Shown piece after piece: positions 30,772 to 42,480 of a stretch of DNA of 64,000 nucleotides (its first letter is position 1; the number at the start of each line of letters is the position of its first letter). The notes beneath the pieces were generated by a model, which saw only the letters and a program-made list of their open reading frames with translations, did not search any database and had not been told where the DNA came from. Origin of the DNA: Aristolochia californica (Eukaryota; Streptophyta; Magnoliopsida; Piperales; Aristolochiaceae); NCBI GenBank assembly GCA_029961685.1, contig JARWKL010000008.1:6016501-6080500 (forward strand), read 5' to 3'. Made by a program: the position numbers and the translations under genes.

Positions 30772-32071
30772 TGTGAAATTTAATTACATCGGCTTTTATA
30801 CGTCGCAAGTGTACGAATCGTTCATGTAATCTAGCGGGAAGCGAGGGTCATATCCACAGGGAGGACTGAATTTTGTGTATTCTTCAGTCAACTAGCCTAA
30901 CCAAATATGATGAATTAATCTGAACTAAGCACTGATTATATCCTAAATTATCAAGCAATGATCTAATTAACTACTTGCACAACAAGAAACGTCAACTCTG
31001 GATTTTATCGTGATTCGTGCCTCTCTCGAGTGCCATGTAACCACGAATCTGGATTCTCAATCCTTGCATCTAGCCCCTCTCGGGTGCCTAGAGTTAAGGA
31101 TAGAGATCGGATTATAATGCCAGAATCCAACCTAAATTATAATCCTGCCTAACTAGCTAATTACTCAGAAAATTCGGAAAATAAATATTCGATAAACATC
31201 AATTCTCAAATCAAATTTATTAAGCATTCAAAACCTAATTCAAACTATATGAAACTAATTAAATTAAAAAATGATGGATTACTCCCCTTCTTCTTCCTCT
31301 CGCTCAGGTAGCAATTCCGTCCTCACGGTTGCTGCTATTTCCAGAAATTAAGGGCTACGGGTTGCAAGAGCGAGTGGCCGAAAGTGGAGATGACACCGGC
31401 GAAGAGGAATCGAAATCCCCTGAGGGAGGTGGTGAGACGGAAGACGGAATGGAAGCAAAATCCTTTGACTAGCTCTCTCGAGTCTCGGTCGGAGTCGGAC
31501 TAGGCTTGGGAAGTGGTCAAAATGCGTAATTGACACCGGAGGATGGTCGAAATGCGGAATCGGCGCCGGAGGAGCCCTCGGGTCACCTCTCGGCCTGGCG
31601 AGCAGAAAATGGCAGTGTCAAACTCGCAACGACGGAGACTCTCTCGAGCTCTCCTTAGGTCTGTTCTCGGTTGACGGACGACGGTGGCGCGCGGCGAACT
31701 ACAGCTGGAGGGAGCCCTCTCGGGTCTCTCTTCATTTGGTCAGCAGCCGGCTTGAGACTCTCTCGAGCTCTCTTCCGCCCTCCCCCTCAAATCGATTTTG
31801 CCCTAAAAATACCTCTCCCTTTCACTAATGGTATTTCTGTAAATATCTCCTTCTCCACACAAAATTCTCCTGAAATTTCATAATTGAATCCATAAAAATC
31901 ATTTTAGGAAGAAATAAACACTAAAAGTAATGAAATATAATTCAGGAGAGTGAGTAATGCCAAATTCAATAAATGCACGTTACATTTGAAAACCGATAAA
32001 TAACAACCTAGAACATAATTATAAGGGCTATTATATTATAATTAACCTAGTTCTCATGTCAGAATCTTGCA
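30772..32071 (-). repeat. Athila-1 left outer LTR (LTR-A)
   Basis: 1300 bp; minus strand TGCAAGATTCTGACATG ... AATTTCACA. GC-rich in the centre (31350-31800), AT-rich at both ends. On the right it continues into a polypurine tract on the minus strand (GGTTTGGGGGAG, about 32082-32093). Confidence 0.8.
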
Positions 32072-32161
32072 TCTATCACTCCCCCAAACCTAAATCTTTG
32101 CTAGTCCCTAGCAAAACAACAACATAACCAAAATTAAGCCTAGGAAAACAAAATGCCACTT
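32072..32161 (-). other. Athila-1 3' untranslated remnant next to LTR-A
   Basis: Reverse complement of 45421-45510, with which it agrees almost base for base apart from a few substitutions (both read GACTAGCAAAGATTTAGG before the LTR). At 32161/32162 it switches to plus-strand gag: this is one breakpoint of the inverted body. Confidence 0.75.
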
Positions 32162-33600
32162 TCGTTGGGAACGTGATTACATTCTATGGGTTGGAGAAGG
32201 AGGACCCTTATTACCACATCAAGGAATTCTTAGATATCTGTGCGACTTTCAAATTCCAAAATTTCTCTGATGACTCTATCTGGTTAAGACTTTTTCCATT
32301 TTCACTTAAGGATAAGGCCAAGTCTCGGTTTAATTCCTTAGAGGTGGGCAACATTACTTCATGGGACACATTAGTCACAAATTTTTTGTCAAAGTACTTT
32401 CCCATTTGGAGAACTACAACCCTTAGGAGAGAAATCTCCAACTTTATGCAGCAGGAGGGCATGCACTTTTATGAGGCTTGGGAGAAATGGAAGGATTTGA
32501 TCCGTAGGTGTCTGCATCATGGGTTTGAGAAATGGCATTTAGTGCAATACTTTTATCAAGGTCTTACACCCCAGGTTAGATTCATGGTAGATGCAATGAG
32601 TGGTGGGAGTTTGATGGGTAAGAGTGCTAGTGAGGCGTGGGACTTCTTTGAAACGTTGAGTGATCAATCTCGGCAATGAGGTTCATCATTTAATGTTGAT
32701 AGGTGATCCCACGAAGCCAAAAGAGGGGGTCTCTACGAGGTTAGTGTAACACCCATGCTCATGGCCAAGGTTGAGGGGTTTACTAGAAAAATTGATGCCC
32801 TTATGGTGTCTAAGAGTTCACCTGCTCCTAACCCATCTACTGTCTGTGCCATATGTTCTAGTTCATCTCATCTCACACAAATGTGTCCATCTAGTTCATT
32901 CTACATGGAGCTCATTGAGGACTTGAATGCAGTCCAGAATTTTCATAGACCAAATCAGAACGATCCTTTTTCGGAAACATATAATCTGGGTTGGACTAGG
33001 CACCCAAATTTCTCATGGTTCAAGGGCCCACAGGTTGGGGGTCCTCTAGTGTTTACTCAACCCCAAGCTCCACGCACACTTCACTCAACAACCATTGATT
33101 CCACAAAAACCTTCACTTGAGGATATACTTCAATTATTCATGCAGAATACACAGTCCTCCATTGCTAAACTTGAAATGCAAGTGAGTCAGTTGGCCAGCC
33201 ACATGAGTGAACATGCATAAAATAGACTCCAGAGTCAAACCATTCCTAACCCCAAAAGCACACATGCGAGTGGGTCGAGTTCCAATCCCCACCACAAGCA
33301 AGCCAAAGCCATAACCACCCATAGGAGTGGTCGTGAGTTGAACAATGGGGTAGGGACCACTAAGTCTAAGGAGTCAAAGGATGACAATGGGGACACATCA
33401 TTGAATGAAGAACCTCCAAGTTCTCCACCAACAGCCAGGCAGATCCCTAACCCAAGTCCCACCAGCTCCTTATCCGCAGAGGTTATCGGGCCCACCTAGG
33501 AAAGGAGATAGCATGCATGAAACGTTGGAACTGTTTAGTAAGGTTCACATTAACATTCCACTTCTTGATGCTATTAGGCAAGTTCCTGCTTATGCCCGAT
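32162..33600 (+). pseudogene. gag: Athila-1 gag, C-terminal body
   Basis: 32173-32679 is a Retrotrans_gag (PF03732) domain: FYGLEKEDPYYHIKEFLDIC, WLRLFPFSLKDKAKSRF, FLSKYFP, YEAWEKWKDLIRRCPH-type motifs (here RRCLHHG) and YFYQGLTPQVRFMVD. TGA at 32677 and a frameshift precede 32755-33120, which has VCAICSSSSHLTQMCP, the zinc-knuckle-like CX2C...HX4C of Athila gag. The following spacer to 33600 is proline-rich and broken. The N-terminal gag codons are not here but on the minus strand at 46200-46520, which share a 26-bp identical stretch with 32182-32207. Confidence 0.8.
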
Positions 33601-34397
33601 TTTTGAAAGACCTTTGTACACAGAAGAGAAAACAACATGTTAACAAAAAGGTCTTTCTTACCGAGAATGTAAGGTCAATTATGAAGCACAACACTCCTCC
33701 TAAAGTTAAAGATCCTGGATGCCCCACAATTTCATGTGTCATTGGTGAACATACCATCTAGAGAGCTTTTCTTGACTTAGGGGCATGTGTGAATTTGCTT
33801 CCTTTCTCTGTGTACCAGCAATTAGGTTTTGGGGAATTGAAGCCTATCCCCATCACACTTCAACTAGCTGACCATTCTGTCAAGATACCACGAGGAATAA
33901 TTGAAGATGTTTTGATAAAAGTGGAAAAATTTCTGTTCCCGGTTGATTTCATTGTTCTTGATACAGAACCAGTAGTCAATGTGACCAACCAAATTCCTGT
34001 CATCCTAGGACGTCCCTTCTTAGCCACATCTAATGCTATCATTCATTGTAAAAGTGGTGAGTTGGAGTTGTCTTTTGGAAATTTTAAGGTCTCGTTGAAT
34101 GTGTTTAATGTCGGGCACCATCCACTTGAGTATGATGATCTGAGTCCTGCATTTAAGATAGAGACTATTATGCTTGATGACGAATTCACTCTTGAATATT
34201 TTGAGTCTTACATAACATCTTTAGACATGGACTATTTTGATGAGGAAGCTTATTTCCGAGAGGTTGACTCTTTACTCAGTTTTGTACCTCTGTTGGAGGA
34301 AGCTTATGAGGTTGTCACAACTGATCATCCACAGGATCTTCATCTTGATTTGAACAAACCTCTTGAAACTTCCAAGCTACACTTCCTCCCACGTTGA
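33601..34397 (+). pseudogene. pol: Athila-1 aspartic protease region
   Basis: FLKDLCTQKRK and IMKHNTPPKVKDPGCPTISC lead into a stop at 33760 and then FLDLGACVNLLPFSVYQQLG with the DLGA form of the retropepsin active site usual in Athila elements. The flap and C-part follow: PRGIIEDVLIKVEKF, DFIVLD and VILGRPFLATSNAII. The enzyme would process the polyprotein. The stop at 33760 and the loss of frame at 34397 separate it from its neighbours. Confidence 0.8.
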
Positions 34398-35968
34398 AGT
34401 ATGCGTTCTTGGGGCCCATGAACTCATTGCCAGTCATTATTGCCTCTGATTTGAGTATTGAGCAGGAGGAACAATTGACTGAAGTTTTACAAGCACACAG
34501 AGATGCATAGGGGTGGACTCTTGATGCCTTAAAAGAGATTAGCCCCTCCATATGCTTGCATCGTATTCATTTGGAGGAGGGGAATAAAGCCTCACGTGAG
34601 ATGCAACGTAGGTTAAATCCCCATATGCAGGAGGTTGTGAGAGACGAAGTCATCAGGTTGCTTGTGTCAGACATCATTTACCCTATTTCTGATAGCACCT
34701 GGGTGAGTCCAATTCAAGTTGTCCCTAAGAAAGGGGGGATAACGATAATGAAAAATGAGAGTGGTGAATTGATTCCCACAAGAACTACCACCAAGTGGCG
34801 TGTCTGCATTGACTATAAAAAACTTAATTCCTCCACTAGGAAGGATCACTTCCCACTACCTTTCATTGATCAGATGCTAGAGCGATTGGTCGGCCACAAT
34901 TTTTATTGCTTCTTAGATGGATACTCCAGCTACAATCAAATTCCCATTGCTCCAGAAGACCAGGAAAAGACAACATTCATGTGTCCATTTGGCACCTTTG
35001 CTTACAAACGCATGCCTTTTGGTTTATGCAATGCGCCCACCACATTCCAATGGTGCATGATGAATATCTTTTCTGACATGATTAGTGACTTTTTAGAGGT
35101 CTTTATGGATGACTTTTCTGTGTTTGGCTCTAGCTTTGAGACATGTCTGCACAATCTTTCACTCGTATTGTCCCGTTGCATTAAGTCCAATTTAGTCTTG
35201 AATTGGGAGAAATGTCACTTCATGGTAAAAGAAGGAATTGTTTTAGGATATGTAGTGTTTGAGCAGGGTATAGAAGTGGACAAAGCCAAGGTTGACCTAA
35301 GTGTCAATCTGCCACCACCTACTTTTGTGAAAGGGGTGCGTTCTTTCCTTGGCCATGTTGGGTTCTATAGGCGCTTCATTAAGGGCTTTAGCAAAATTTC
35401 TCGTCCTTTGACGAATTTGCTTGCTCAAGATGTTGCTTTTGCCTTTGATGATGCCTGTATTCATGCTTTTGAGACACTGAAGAAATGTTTGTCCACTGCA
35501 CCCATTGTCCAACCCCCTAGTTGGTCTTTACCTTTTGAGTTGATGTGTGATGCTTCTGATTATGCATTGGGGGCTGTTTTGGGGCAAAAGGTAGATAAAA
35601 TTCCCTGTGTCATTCAGTATGCTAGCTGCACTCTTCATGATGCTCAATTGAATTACACTACCACTGAGAAGGAGTTGCTAGTTGTTGTGTTTGCCTTGAA
35701 CAAATTCAGATCATATCTGTTAGGGTCAAAGGCTATAGTGCTGATTGATCATTCTGCTTTGAAGTACTTATTATCCATCAAGGACACTAAACCTCGCTTG
35801 ATTAGATGGATCTTGCAATTGCAAGAATTTGACCTTGAGATTCAAGATAAGAAGGGTTGTGAGAATGTTGCTGCTGATCATCTATCTAGGATCTGTGTAG
35901 CACCTCAGGAAGGATCCCTTTCTTTAAATGATTCCTTCCCTGATGAACAACTTCTCCAAGTATCCTAG
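34398..35968 (+). pseudogene. pol: Athila-1 reverse transcriptase and RNase H
   Basis: One 470-codon frame (34556-35968) plus upstream codons (LKYAFLGPMNSLPVIIASDL) before a TAG at about 34508. Reverse transcriptase motifs: [62 protein letters not shown], and the active site FMDD at 35102-35113 (Phe-Met in place of Tyr-Val, known in this clade). RNase H follows with its acidic residues in place: [33 protein letters not shown] and AADHLSR. This is the best preserved pol part in Athila-1. It ends at the TAG after QVS at 35966-35968. Confidence 0.88.
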
Positions 35969-36730
35969 TTGCCTTGGTTTGCTGACATAGTCAACTATCT
36001 TGTAACTCGTAAGATTCCTAATTATTGGAGTAAACAAGATCGGTTGAAATTCTTTTCCCAAGTCAAACATTTTTTTTGGGATGACCCTTATTTGTTCAAG
36101 GTGTGTCCAGACCAAGTCATTAGGCATCGTGTACCTGAGCAAGACTTTGCCAGCATTCTTGAATTTTGTCATTCCCACGCATGTGGTTGACATTTTGGTG
36201 CTAGAAAGACTGCGGCTAAAGTCTTGCAATTTGGTTTCTATTGGACTTCATTATTTAGAGACGCCCATAAGTGTTGTCATGTGTGTGATAGATGCCAACA
36301 GACTGGTTGTTTGTCTAGGAAGAACATGATGCCTCTTAACCCCATTCTTATTGTTGAATTGTTTGATGTGTGGGGTATTGACTTCATGGGTCCTTTTTCT
36401 GTCTCGTTCGGCTATCAATACATCCTTGTTGTTGTTGAATATGTCTTTAGATGGATTGAAGCTATTGCATGTAAGACAAATGATCACAAAGTGGTGGTAA
36501 AGTTTTTAAAAGAAAACATCTTTAATCGGTTTGGTACCCCGAGAGCGATCATCAATGATGGGGGATCTCATTTTTGTAACAGAGCATTTGCGACCATGTT
36601 GAAGAAATACTCCATCACTCATCGGGTGTCCACTCTGTACCACCCGCAAACTTGTGGTTAAGTGGAAATCTCTAATAGGGAGATCAAACGGATTTTTGAG
36701 AAGTCGGTTCGCTTTGATAGGAAAGATTGG
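35969..36730 (+). pseudogene. pol: Athila-1 integrase, N-part and core
   Basis: PWFADIVNYLV and WDDPYLFKVCPDQVIR lead to the HHCC zinc finger (CHSHACG ... CHVCDRCQ), interrupted by TGA at about 36188 where Gly is expected. The DDE core shows GIDFMGPF (first Asp), [10 protein letters not shown] (second Asp) and NREIKR (Glu). TAA at about 36659 replaces the codon after HPQTCG. Stops are consistent with single substitutions. The frame shifts at about 36735. Confidence 0.82.
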
Positions 36731-37446
36731 TCCATCGATTGGACGGTGCTTTATGGGCCTATCAAACCGCTTATAAGACTGATATTGAGATGTCTCCATT
36801 TCGCCTAGTGTTCGGCAAAGCATGCCATCTACCTGTTGAGCTTGAGCATAGATCTTATTGGGCCATTAAGGCTTTGAATTTTGATTTGGCTCAAGCGGGT
36901 GAGGAGAGGAAATTGCAATTGAATGAGTTGGAGGAGATACATCATGATGCTTATGAGAATGCCAAACTGTATAAGGAGCGAACAAAGATTTTATATGATA
37001 AATCTATTTTTCACAAGTCTTTTACTGTTGGGCAGAATGTTTTACTTTATAACTCACGTTTCGCTCAAGCGGGTGAGGAGAGGAAATTGCAATTGAATGA
37101 GTTGGAGGAGATACATCATGATGCTTATGAGAATGCCAAACTGTATAAGGAGCGAACAAAGATTTTATATGATAAATCTATTTTTCACAAGTCTTTTACT
37201 GTTGGGCAGAATGTTTTACTTTATAACTCACGATTGCATTTGTTTCTAGGGAAGCCGAGATCCAGGTGGTCAGGTCCATTTGAGGTTACACAGGTGTTTC
37301 CTCATGGCGCTATTTATATCCGCAATCATGGAGATGGGTTGGTCTTCAAAGTTAATGGTCAGAGGCTCAAACCGTATCTTGAGAATGTCCCCACACCGGA
37401 GGAGGTGATGGTGATTTTCTTGGAGGAACCTGTTCATTCATCTTGA
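36727..37446 (+). pseudogene. pol: Athila-1 integrase C-part with in-frame 58-codon duplication
   Basis: [37 protein letters not shown] and [11 protein letters not shown] are the typical end of an Athila integrase, ending [19 protein letters not shown] and NGQRLKPYL. Between them a 174-bp unit stands twice in tandem (36889-37062 and 37063-37236) with no difference that I can see except the last few bases, keeping the frame. The unit covers the coiled segment [20 protein letters not shown] through LLYNSR. No chromodomain is present. Confidence 0.85.
36889..37236 (+). repeat. 174-bp tandem duplication in Athila-1 integrase
   Basis: GCTCAAGCGGG starts at 36889 and again at 37063. The two 174-bp copies look identical by eye up to the final CTCACG. 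174 is a multiple of three, so the frame survives. Near-identity implies it is younger than the stops around it. Confidence 0.9.
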
Positions 37447-38205
37447 CTGCGTCAGAGTCTTGCTTAGCACTTTGTGGGCAATCCCCACGTTTCTATCCCT
37501 TTGTATATTTAAGTTTTTATTTTTGGTTTATTCAATCTTATTGGGATAACCTTTGGTCTACTCTGGTCTTGATTGATTGGAGGTGCCCCGGCGATGCCGG
37601 CCCGGTCATGGACTCGGGGTACTCTCTTGCCGGCTGAGAGTGTAAATGGTTCAGGTAGTCGATTACTAGACTTTTGGTTCCTAGTTTGAAAGGTCTGTAC
37701 TCAAACAACCATTCTGGGATTGACCAGTTCGAACTTGAAGTATTGAATGAAAACCTTATGGTGAGTAACTCAAGGACTTGTGTTCCGCGCGTGATTCCTG
37801 CTGCCTTTAGTGGCCAGTCACACGGAGATTTCTTCAAAGTGTGATGTGTGATAGCGGTTTCATCTACGGATGATTACCTATGGGTATGGCTGATACGAGT
37901 AAACCTTCTTCGAGGGAGACTATGTATCATTCCTGGGGGTCTTTATTGACTCTTCGGTATTATTGTTGATGACCAAACACATATGGTACGACCTATGGAT
38001 TTAGGAGCCCTGAGGGAGCTTAACCCTTACTCTGCTGGAGTATAACCATTTAAGCTGTGAGTCAACTGGAGTATAATCAGATATTTTGGTGATTTTTAGT
38101 TGGTTTGTTTGATGATCTGTCATGCTCTAGGTTTGGGGGTGTTTGCTGATATCTCTTTTCCTTACACTGTTTTGGCTTTGCTTTACTTCTTGTGTGCCCA
38201 TGGAG
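37447..38205 (+). other. Athila-1 3' untranslated region, first part
   Basis: No coding signal. A short GC-rich hairpin-like stretch lies at 37580-37640 (GGTGCCCCGGCGATGCCGG). It ends at the target duplication TGGAG of Chromo-1 (38201-38205) and resumes at 44424. Confidence 0.65.
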
Positions 38206-39120
38206 TGTTACGGTCCCGAGTCATGGATCGAGTAACACGGCGTGGGATTTGTGAATCCAGCACTGGTATTGAGTTGCTGGACTTGGTATGAGTGTAAACA
38301 AAAATCTTCCTTGCTGGTTTTCTCTCACATGGACAAGACTTGATGGATACAATATCTTGATTGCTAAATATATGAAGTTAAGCCATCATTATTGACCAGA
38401 AATAAGTAAGGAGAATACCTTTTTTTCTTCTCATGGAAATCAGGGTTTCCTCCCTTGATTTGGTTGTAGCAAGGCAAGCAATGTACACCTAGCTTGTAGC
38501 AAGCCTTGGCCCATGTGCATGAATGATTATCCTCTCTTTCCTTGCTGGCTCCAAGCTTAGGAACAACAATTAATCTCCTTCATGTGAATGACCAGAAAAC
38601 TCTCCACTTGCTGCTCGTCAAGAGGGTTAGACCCTTTGATGTTGGCTGACGTTGATGAAGAGGGAGAACCCTCTCTTTGGGCTTGGAAAAGGGGCAGGAA
38701 GCTCCTTTTCTTAGTATAGATGATGGAGGATGAATTTGGGTGAAGATGGATGGCAATGGGGGGGGGGGGGAGGTGAAGGATGGGTTGGATTTTTGGAGTA
38801 AACCCTAAACTTGAGATCAAGAGGTGATCTCAACCTGTTTAGATTAGGTTATTCTAAAATCTCAAAGCTTACCTATTTCATTCATACCTATCCCTTACAT
38901 AGGGAGTTTTAGGGTTAGGGTTACAATAATTTCCCCTAATGCCCTTACATATAAAGTAATTAGAAATAACTCCTACTTAAAACAATATAAGGAATAAATC
39001 CTACTTAAAACAGTATAAGAAATAAATCCTACTCAAAGAAATATAAGAATTAAATCCTATTAAGTGAGTTATTGTTGTCTTCTTCGTTGTGTGACTCTGT
39101 GTGCTATTGAGACCACAACA
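38206..39120 (-). repeat. Chromo-1 3' LTR
   Basis: 915 bp. Contains a G12 run at about 38759-38770 that is shorter in the other LTR (44070-44076), which accounts for most of the length difference. The pol frame reads across its start for about 17 codons. Confidence 0.92.
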
Positions 39121-40469
39121 TCTACCTCCCCATGGAGAAAGAGCTTGTCCTCAAGCTCAAAAGCTGGGTAGAGTTGTTTGAAGATGTCCACACGTTCCCA
39201 TGTTGCAGCGTTGGGGTTAGTGTCCGTCCATTGAACGAGAATCTCCCAATGATCATTGGTCAGCCGTGCACGTAACACCGCAGCTGGGTTAAGAATAACC
39301 TCGCCATGATCAACCGGTGGTAGGAATGGAGTGGATGTAGGTTGTGCTCCGGAATGCGGCTTCAAAAGAGAGACATGAAACACATCGTGAATTCTGGTTG
39401 TGTTCAGTAATTTGAGTTGATAGGCGACTGGTCCCACACGTCGAAGAATGGAAAACGGTCCAAATAATCTGGGTGAGAGGTTATGACGTGGAGGTCCCGC
39501 TAGAGACTGCTGATGGTAGGGCTGGAGCCGTAGCCACACATACTTTCCAACCTCAAAAGATACCTCACGGTGGCCTCTGTCGTATACATCCTTCATCCGA
39601 GCTTGGGCGCGTCGTAGCCGTTCTGTGATATTCTGAAGCAGTAGATCCTTGTCTATGAGTGCCTGATCAATCGTGTCCACGCGGGTGGACCCTGGGTTGT
39701 ACGAGAGAAGGCGAGGTGGATCCCGGCCATATATAACCCGAAAAGGAGTGGATTGCAATGCAGAGTGGAACGAAGTGTTGTAACAGTATTCGGCCCACGG
39801 AAGTCATTGAACCCATTTCCGTGGACGATCCCCCACCAAGCACCGTAGATACATCTCGATGGTGCGGTTCACCACCTCATCCTGCCCGTCTGTCTGTGGA
39901 TGATAGGTGGAGGAGAACTTCAATTTCGTCCCACTCAAGCGAAACAGTTCCCGCCAAAAGGTGTTCGTGAAAACTGCATCTCTGTCACTCACAATGAATT
40001 CTGGAATACCATGTAGGTGGACTATATGCTCCAGGAAAGCCTGAGCAACCCGTGTTGCTGTATACAGATGAGCCATCGGTATAAAATGCCCGTACTTGGA
40101 GAATCAATCAACCACTACGAAAAGTACGGATTTGCCAGTTGACAGGGGTAGGCCTTCCACAAAATCCAGTGAAATGTCGGCCCAAACCTGCGTAGGAGGG
40201 GCCAGAGGCTGGAGAAGACTGGCTGGACTCAAGTGCTCGGCTTTATTATGCTGGCATACTTGACAGTCGCCCACATATATCGCAATAGAGGGTTTCATGG
40301 CTTGCCAGTAAAGATCAGCTCGAATTCTGTGCAAGGTCTTCTGGATCCCCTCGTGTTTACTGTCGTGGTAGGCCGAGAGAATAGTTGGAATCAACTCGGA
40401 CTCAGGTGGAAGGAAAATCCGCTGCTTGTAATAAATAAGTGAATCCTGGATGGACCACTTCACATTCAT
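39069..40469 (-). pseudogene. pol: Chromo-1 integrase with chromodomain
   Basis: Frames 40104-40469, 39804-40076 and 39069-39758 are one integrase separated by stops. Zinc finger: HDSKHEGIQKTL with CQVCQHNK. Core: WADISLDFVEGLP (first Asp), VSDRDAVFTN (second Asp), and DGQDEVVNRTIE (Glu). TGA replaces Arg after VLFVVVD and Trp after RKWVQ, each a single C-to-T or G-to-A change. The C-terminal GPFSILRRVGPVAYQLKL and the chromodomain (HWEILVQWTDTN, ATWERVDIFKQLYP) at about 39150-39270 follow. A chromodomain directs integration to marked chromatin. The frame ends inside the LTR. Confidence 0.87.
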
Positions 40470-40499
40470 TGTCCCTTCTGAGATCTGCTGATGCAGTTC

Positions 40500-41888
40500 C
40501 TACAGTGCAGGGTTAGTAGCATGTGCTTCTCGCACCAAGTCCATAATGAGAAATCTCGGCTGCCTGATAGAATAGACCGACTGCTGATCTTCAAAACACC
40601 GTGACAAGGCATTTGCCACCTTATTTAATCTCCCCGCATGATACTCCATCGAGAAGTCAAACCCCAACAACTTACTGATCCAGTGCTGCTGTGGCGACGT
40701 CGTCAAACGCTGTTCTAGTAGGAATTTAAGGCTATAGTGATCCGTGCGTATGAGAAAAGCCCGGCCCCAGAGATAAGGCCTCCAATGTTGGACCGCTTTG
40801 GCCAACCCAATCAATTTGCGCTCACAGGTTGCCAGTTTGTGATGGCGGACTGCCAACTGTCTGCTAAAATATTCAACAGGATGGCCCAGTTGCTGTAAAA
40901 CAGCCCCCATGCCCACGCCCGAAGCGTCGTACTCTACCACGAACAATTCGTCGAAGTTGGAGAGTTGTAATACTAGCGCGGATGCGAGGGCAGCTTTGAG
41001 TGCTACAAACGATGTGGTGGCCCCCTCATTCCAAATAAAGGAATTTTTCTTGAGTAAACTCGTCAATGGTGCTGCCACTGGCCCATAGTTTTGAATAAAT
41101 TTGCGGTAGTAGCCCTCAAGACCCAGAAAACCCTGTAATGCAGAACACGACTGTGGTTGCGGCCACTCATGAATAGCTCGGATCTTCTCGGGATCCACCG
41201 TAACCCCCTCATGTGAGATAATGTGTCCCAGATATCCCACATGTGAAGCCCCAAAAGAACACTAGGAGTGTTTCAAATAGAGCTGATGTGCTCTTAAAAA
41301 GTCGAAAACAATCCTCAAGTGTGCCAAGTGCTCCTCAACTGACTTGCTAAATATCAAAATATCATCGAAAAATACAAGAACAAATTTTCGAAGATAGGGG
41401 CTAAATACCTCGTTCATCAAAGCTTGAAAAGTGGAGGGTGCATTGGATAACCCGAACGGCATGACGACGAACTCAAAGTGGCCATGGTGCGTGCGGAACG
41501 CCGTCTTCTCAATATCAGAGGGGTGCATCCGGACCTGATGGTATCCCGAACGGAGGTCGAGTTTAGTGAATAACCACGACCCATGTAACTCATCCAGAAG
41601 CTCATCTACTACCGGAATCGGGAACTTGTCTTTTACTATATGCACATTCAACTCCCGATAATCCACGCAGAACCTCCGTGTCCCATCATGTTTCTTCACA
41701 AGTAAGACTGGTGAAGAGAACGGGGAGCGGCTGGGACGAATAAGACCCTGTTTCAACATCTCATGGCACTGACGCTCTATCTTGTCCTTCTGAAGGTGTG
41801 GGTAACGGTATGGTCGCACGACCACTACCTCAGAACCTGGTTTTAGACAGATCCTGTGGTCACAGTGCCTCATGGGAGGCAACCCCAA
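40500..41888 (-). pseudogene. pol: Chromo-1 reverse transcriptase and RNase H
   Basis: 41262-41888: [82 protein letters not shown] and the active site FFDD at 41361-41372 (in [10 protein letters not shown]). A TAG at about 41260 replaces the Lys of the KxCxFG motif, and 40500-41240 continues with GYLGHIISHEGV, the connection domain and RNase H (VEYDASGVGMGAVLQQ, ERKLIGLAKAVQHW, RTDHYSLKFLL, ANALSR). All catalytic acidic residues are visible. A stop near 40502 separates it from integrase. Confidence 0.9.
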
Positions 41889-42017
41889 AGGCTCCTGGAA
41901 GAGGTCATAGAACTCCTCAACCAGACCATCACTAGTACTGTCAGGCTGATCATGTGTCTACAAAGTGTGTATGCGTTGGGCCCTGTCCACCTGACAGCCC
42001 TGTAAGAGCACCCGACT

Positions 42018-42480
42018 TCAAGCCAAATCAAAGCTCATGGTTAAAGCCAAAAAGTCCCACAGAATGGGCCCCAACGTTTGTAACCATTTAATGCCTAAAA
42101 CCATATCAAATCCCACTAGGGGAATAACAAAAAATTCCACATTAAATGAAGTAAATCCAATGGAAAAAGTTACCGCCTTACTAATCCCATAGCTAGGGAC
42201 CTTCTCGCCATTGGCCACTGAGACGGTGGTTGTCGGATGAGTGTGTATCTGGAGCTGGAGATGCTGTGCAGCTGTCAAAATCAGAAAATTTGTGTACTCC
42301 CCGAGTCGACTAGTCCCACCAGTTCTCGGTCGATGACATGAGCTCGGACTTGCATTGTAGTAGGCGATTTCTGCCCAGTAATAGCATGTAAGGATATCTC
42401 TGGTGGTTCCTCCTCGATAATATCCTCTGGTTCCTCTACATCCTCTGAATCCTCCATCTCGAGCCAAAATAATCGTTTAC
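42018..42480 (-). pseudogene. pol: Chromo-1 protease
   Basis: The active site DSG lies at 42299-42307 in a frame reading DRELVGLVDSGST, while the rest (VSVANGEKVPSYG, FFVIPLVGFDMVLGIKWL, LGPILWDF) is in the frame of 42018-42467, so a frameshift separates them. The glycine/arginine-rich N-terminal part of the latter frame is spurious. The protease would release the mature gag and pol proteins. Confidence 0.75.
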
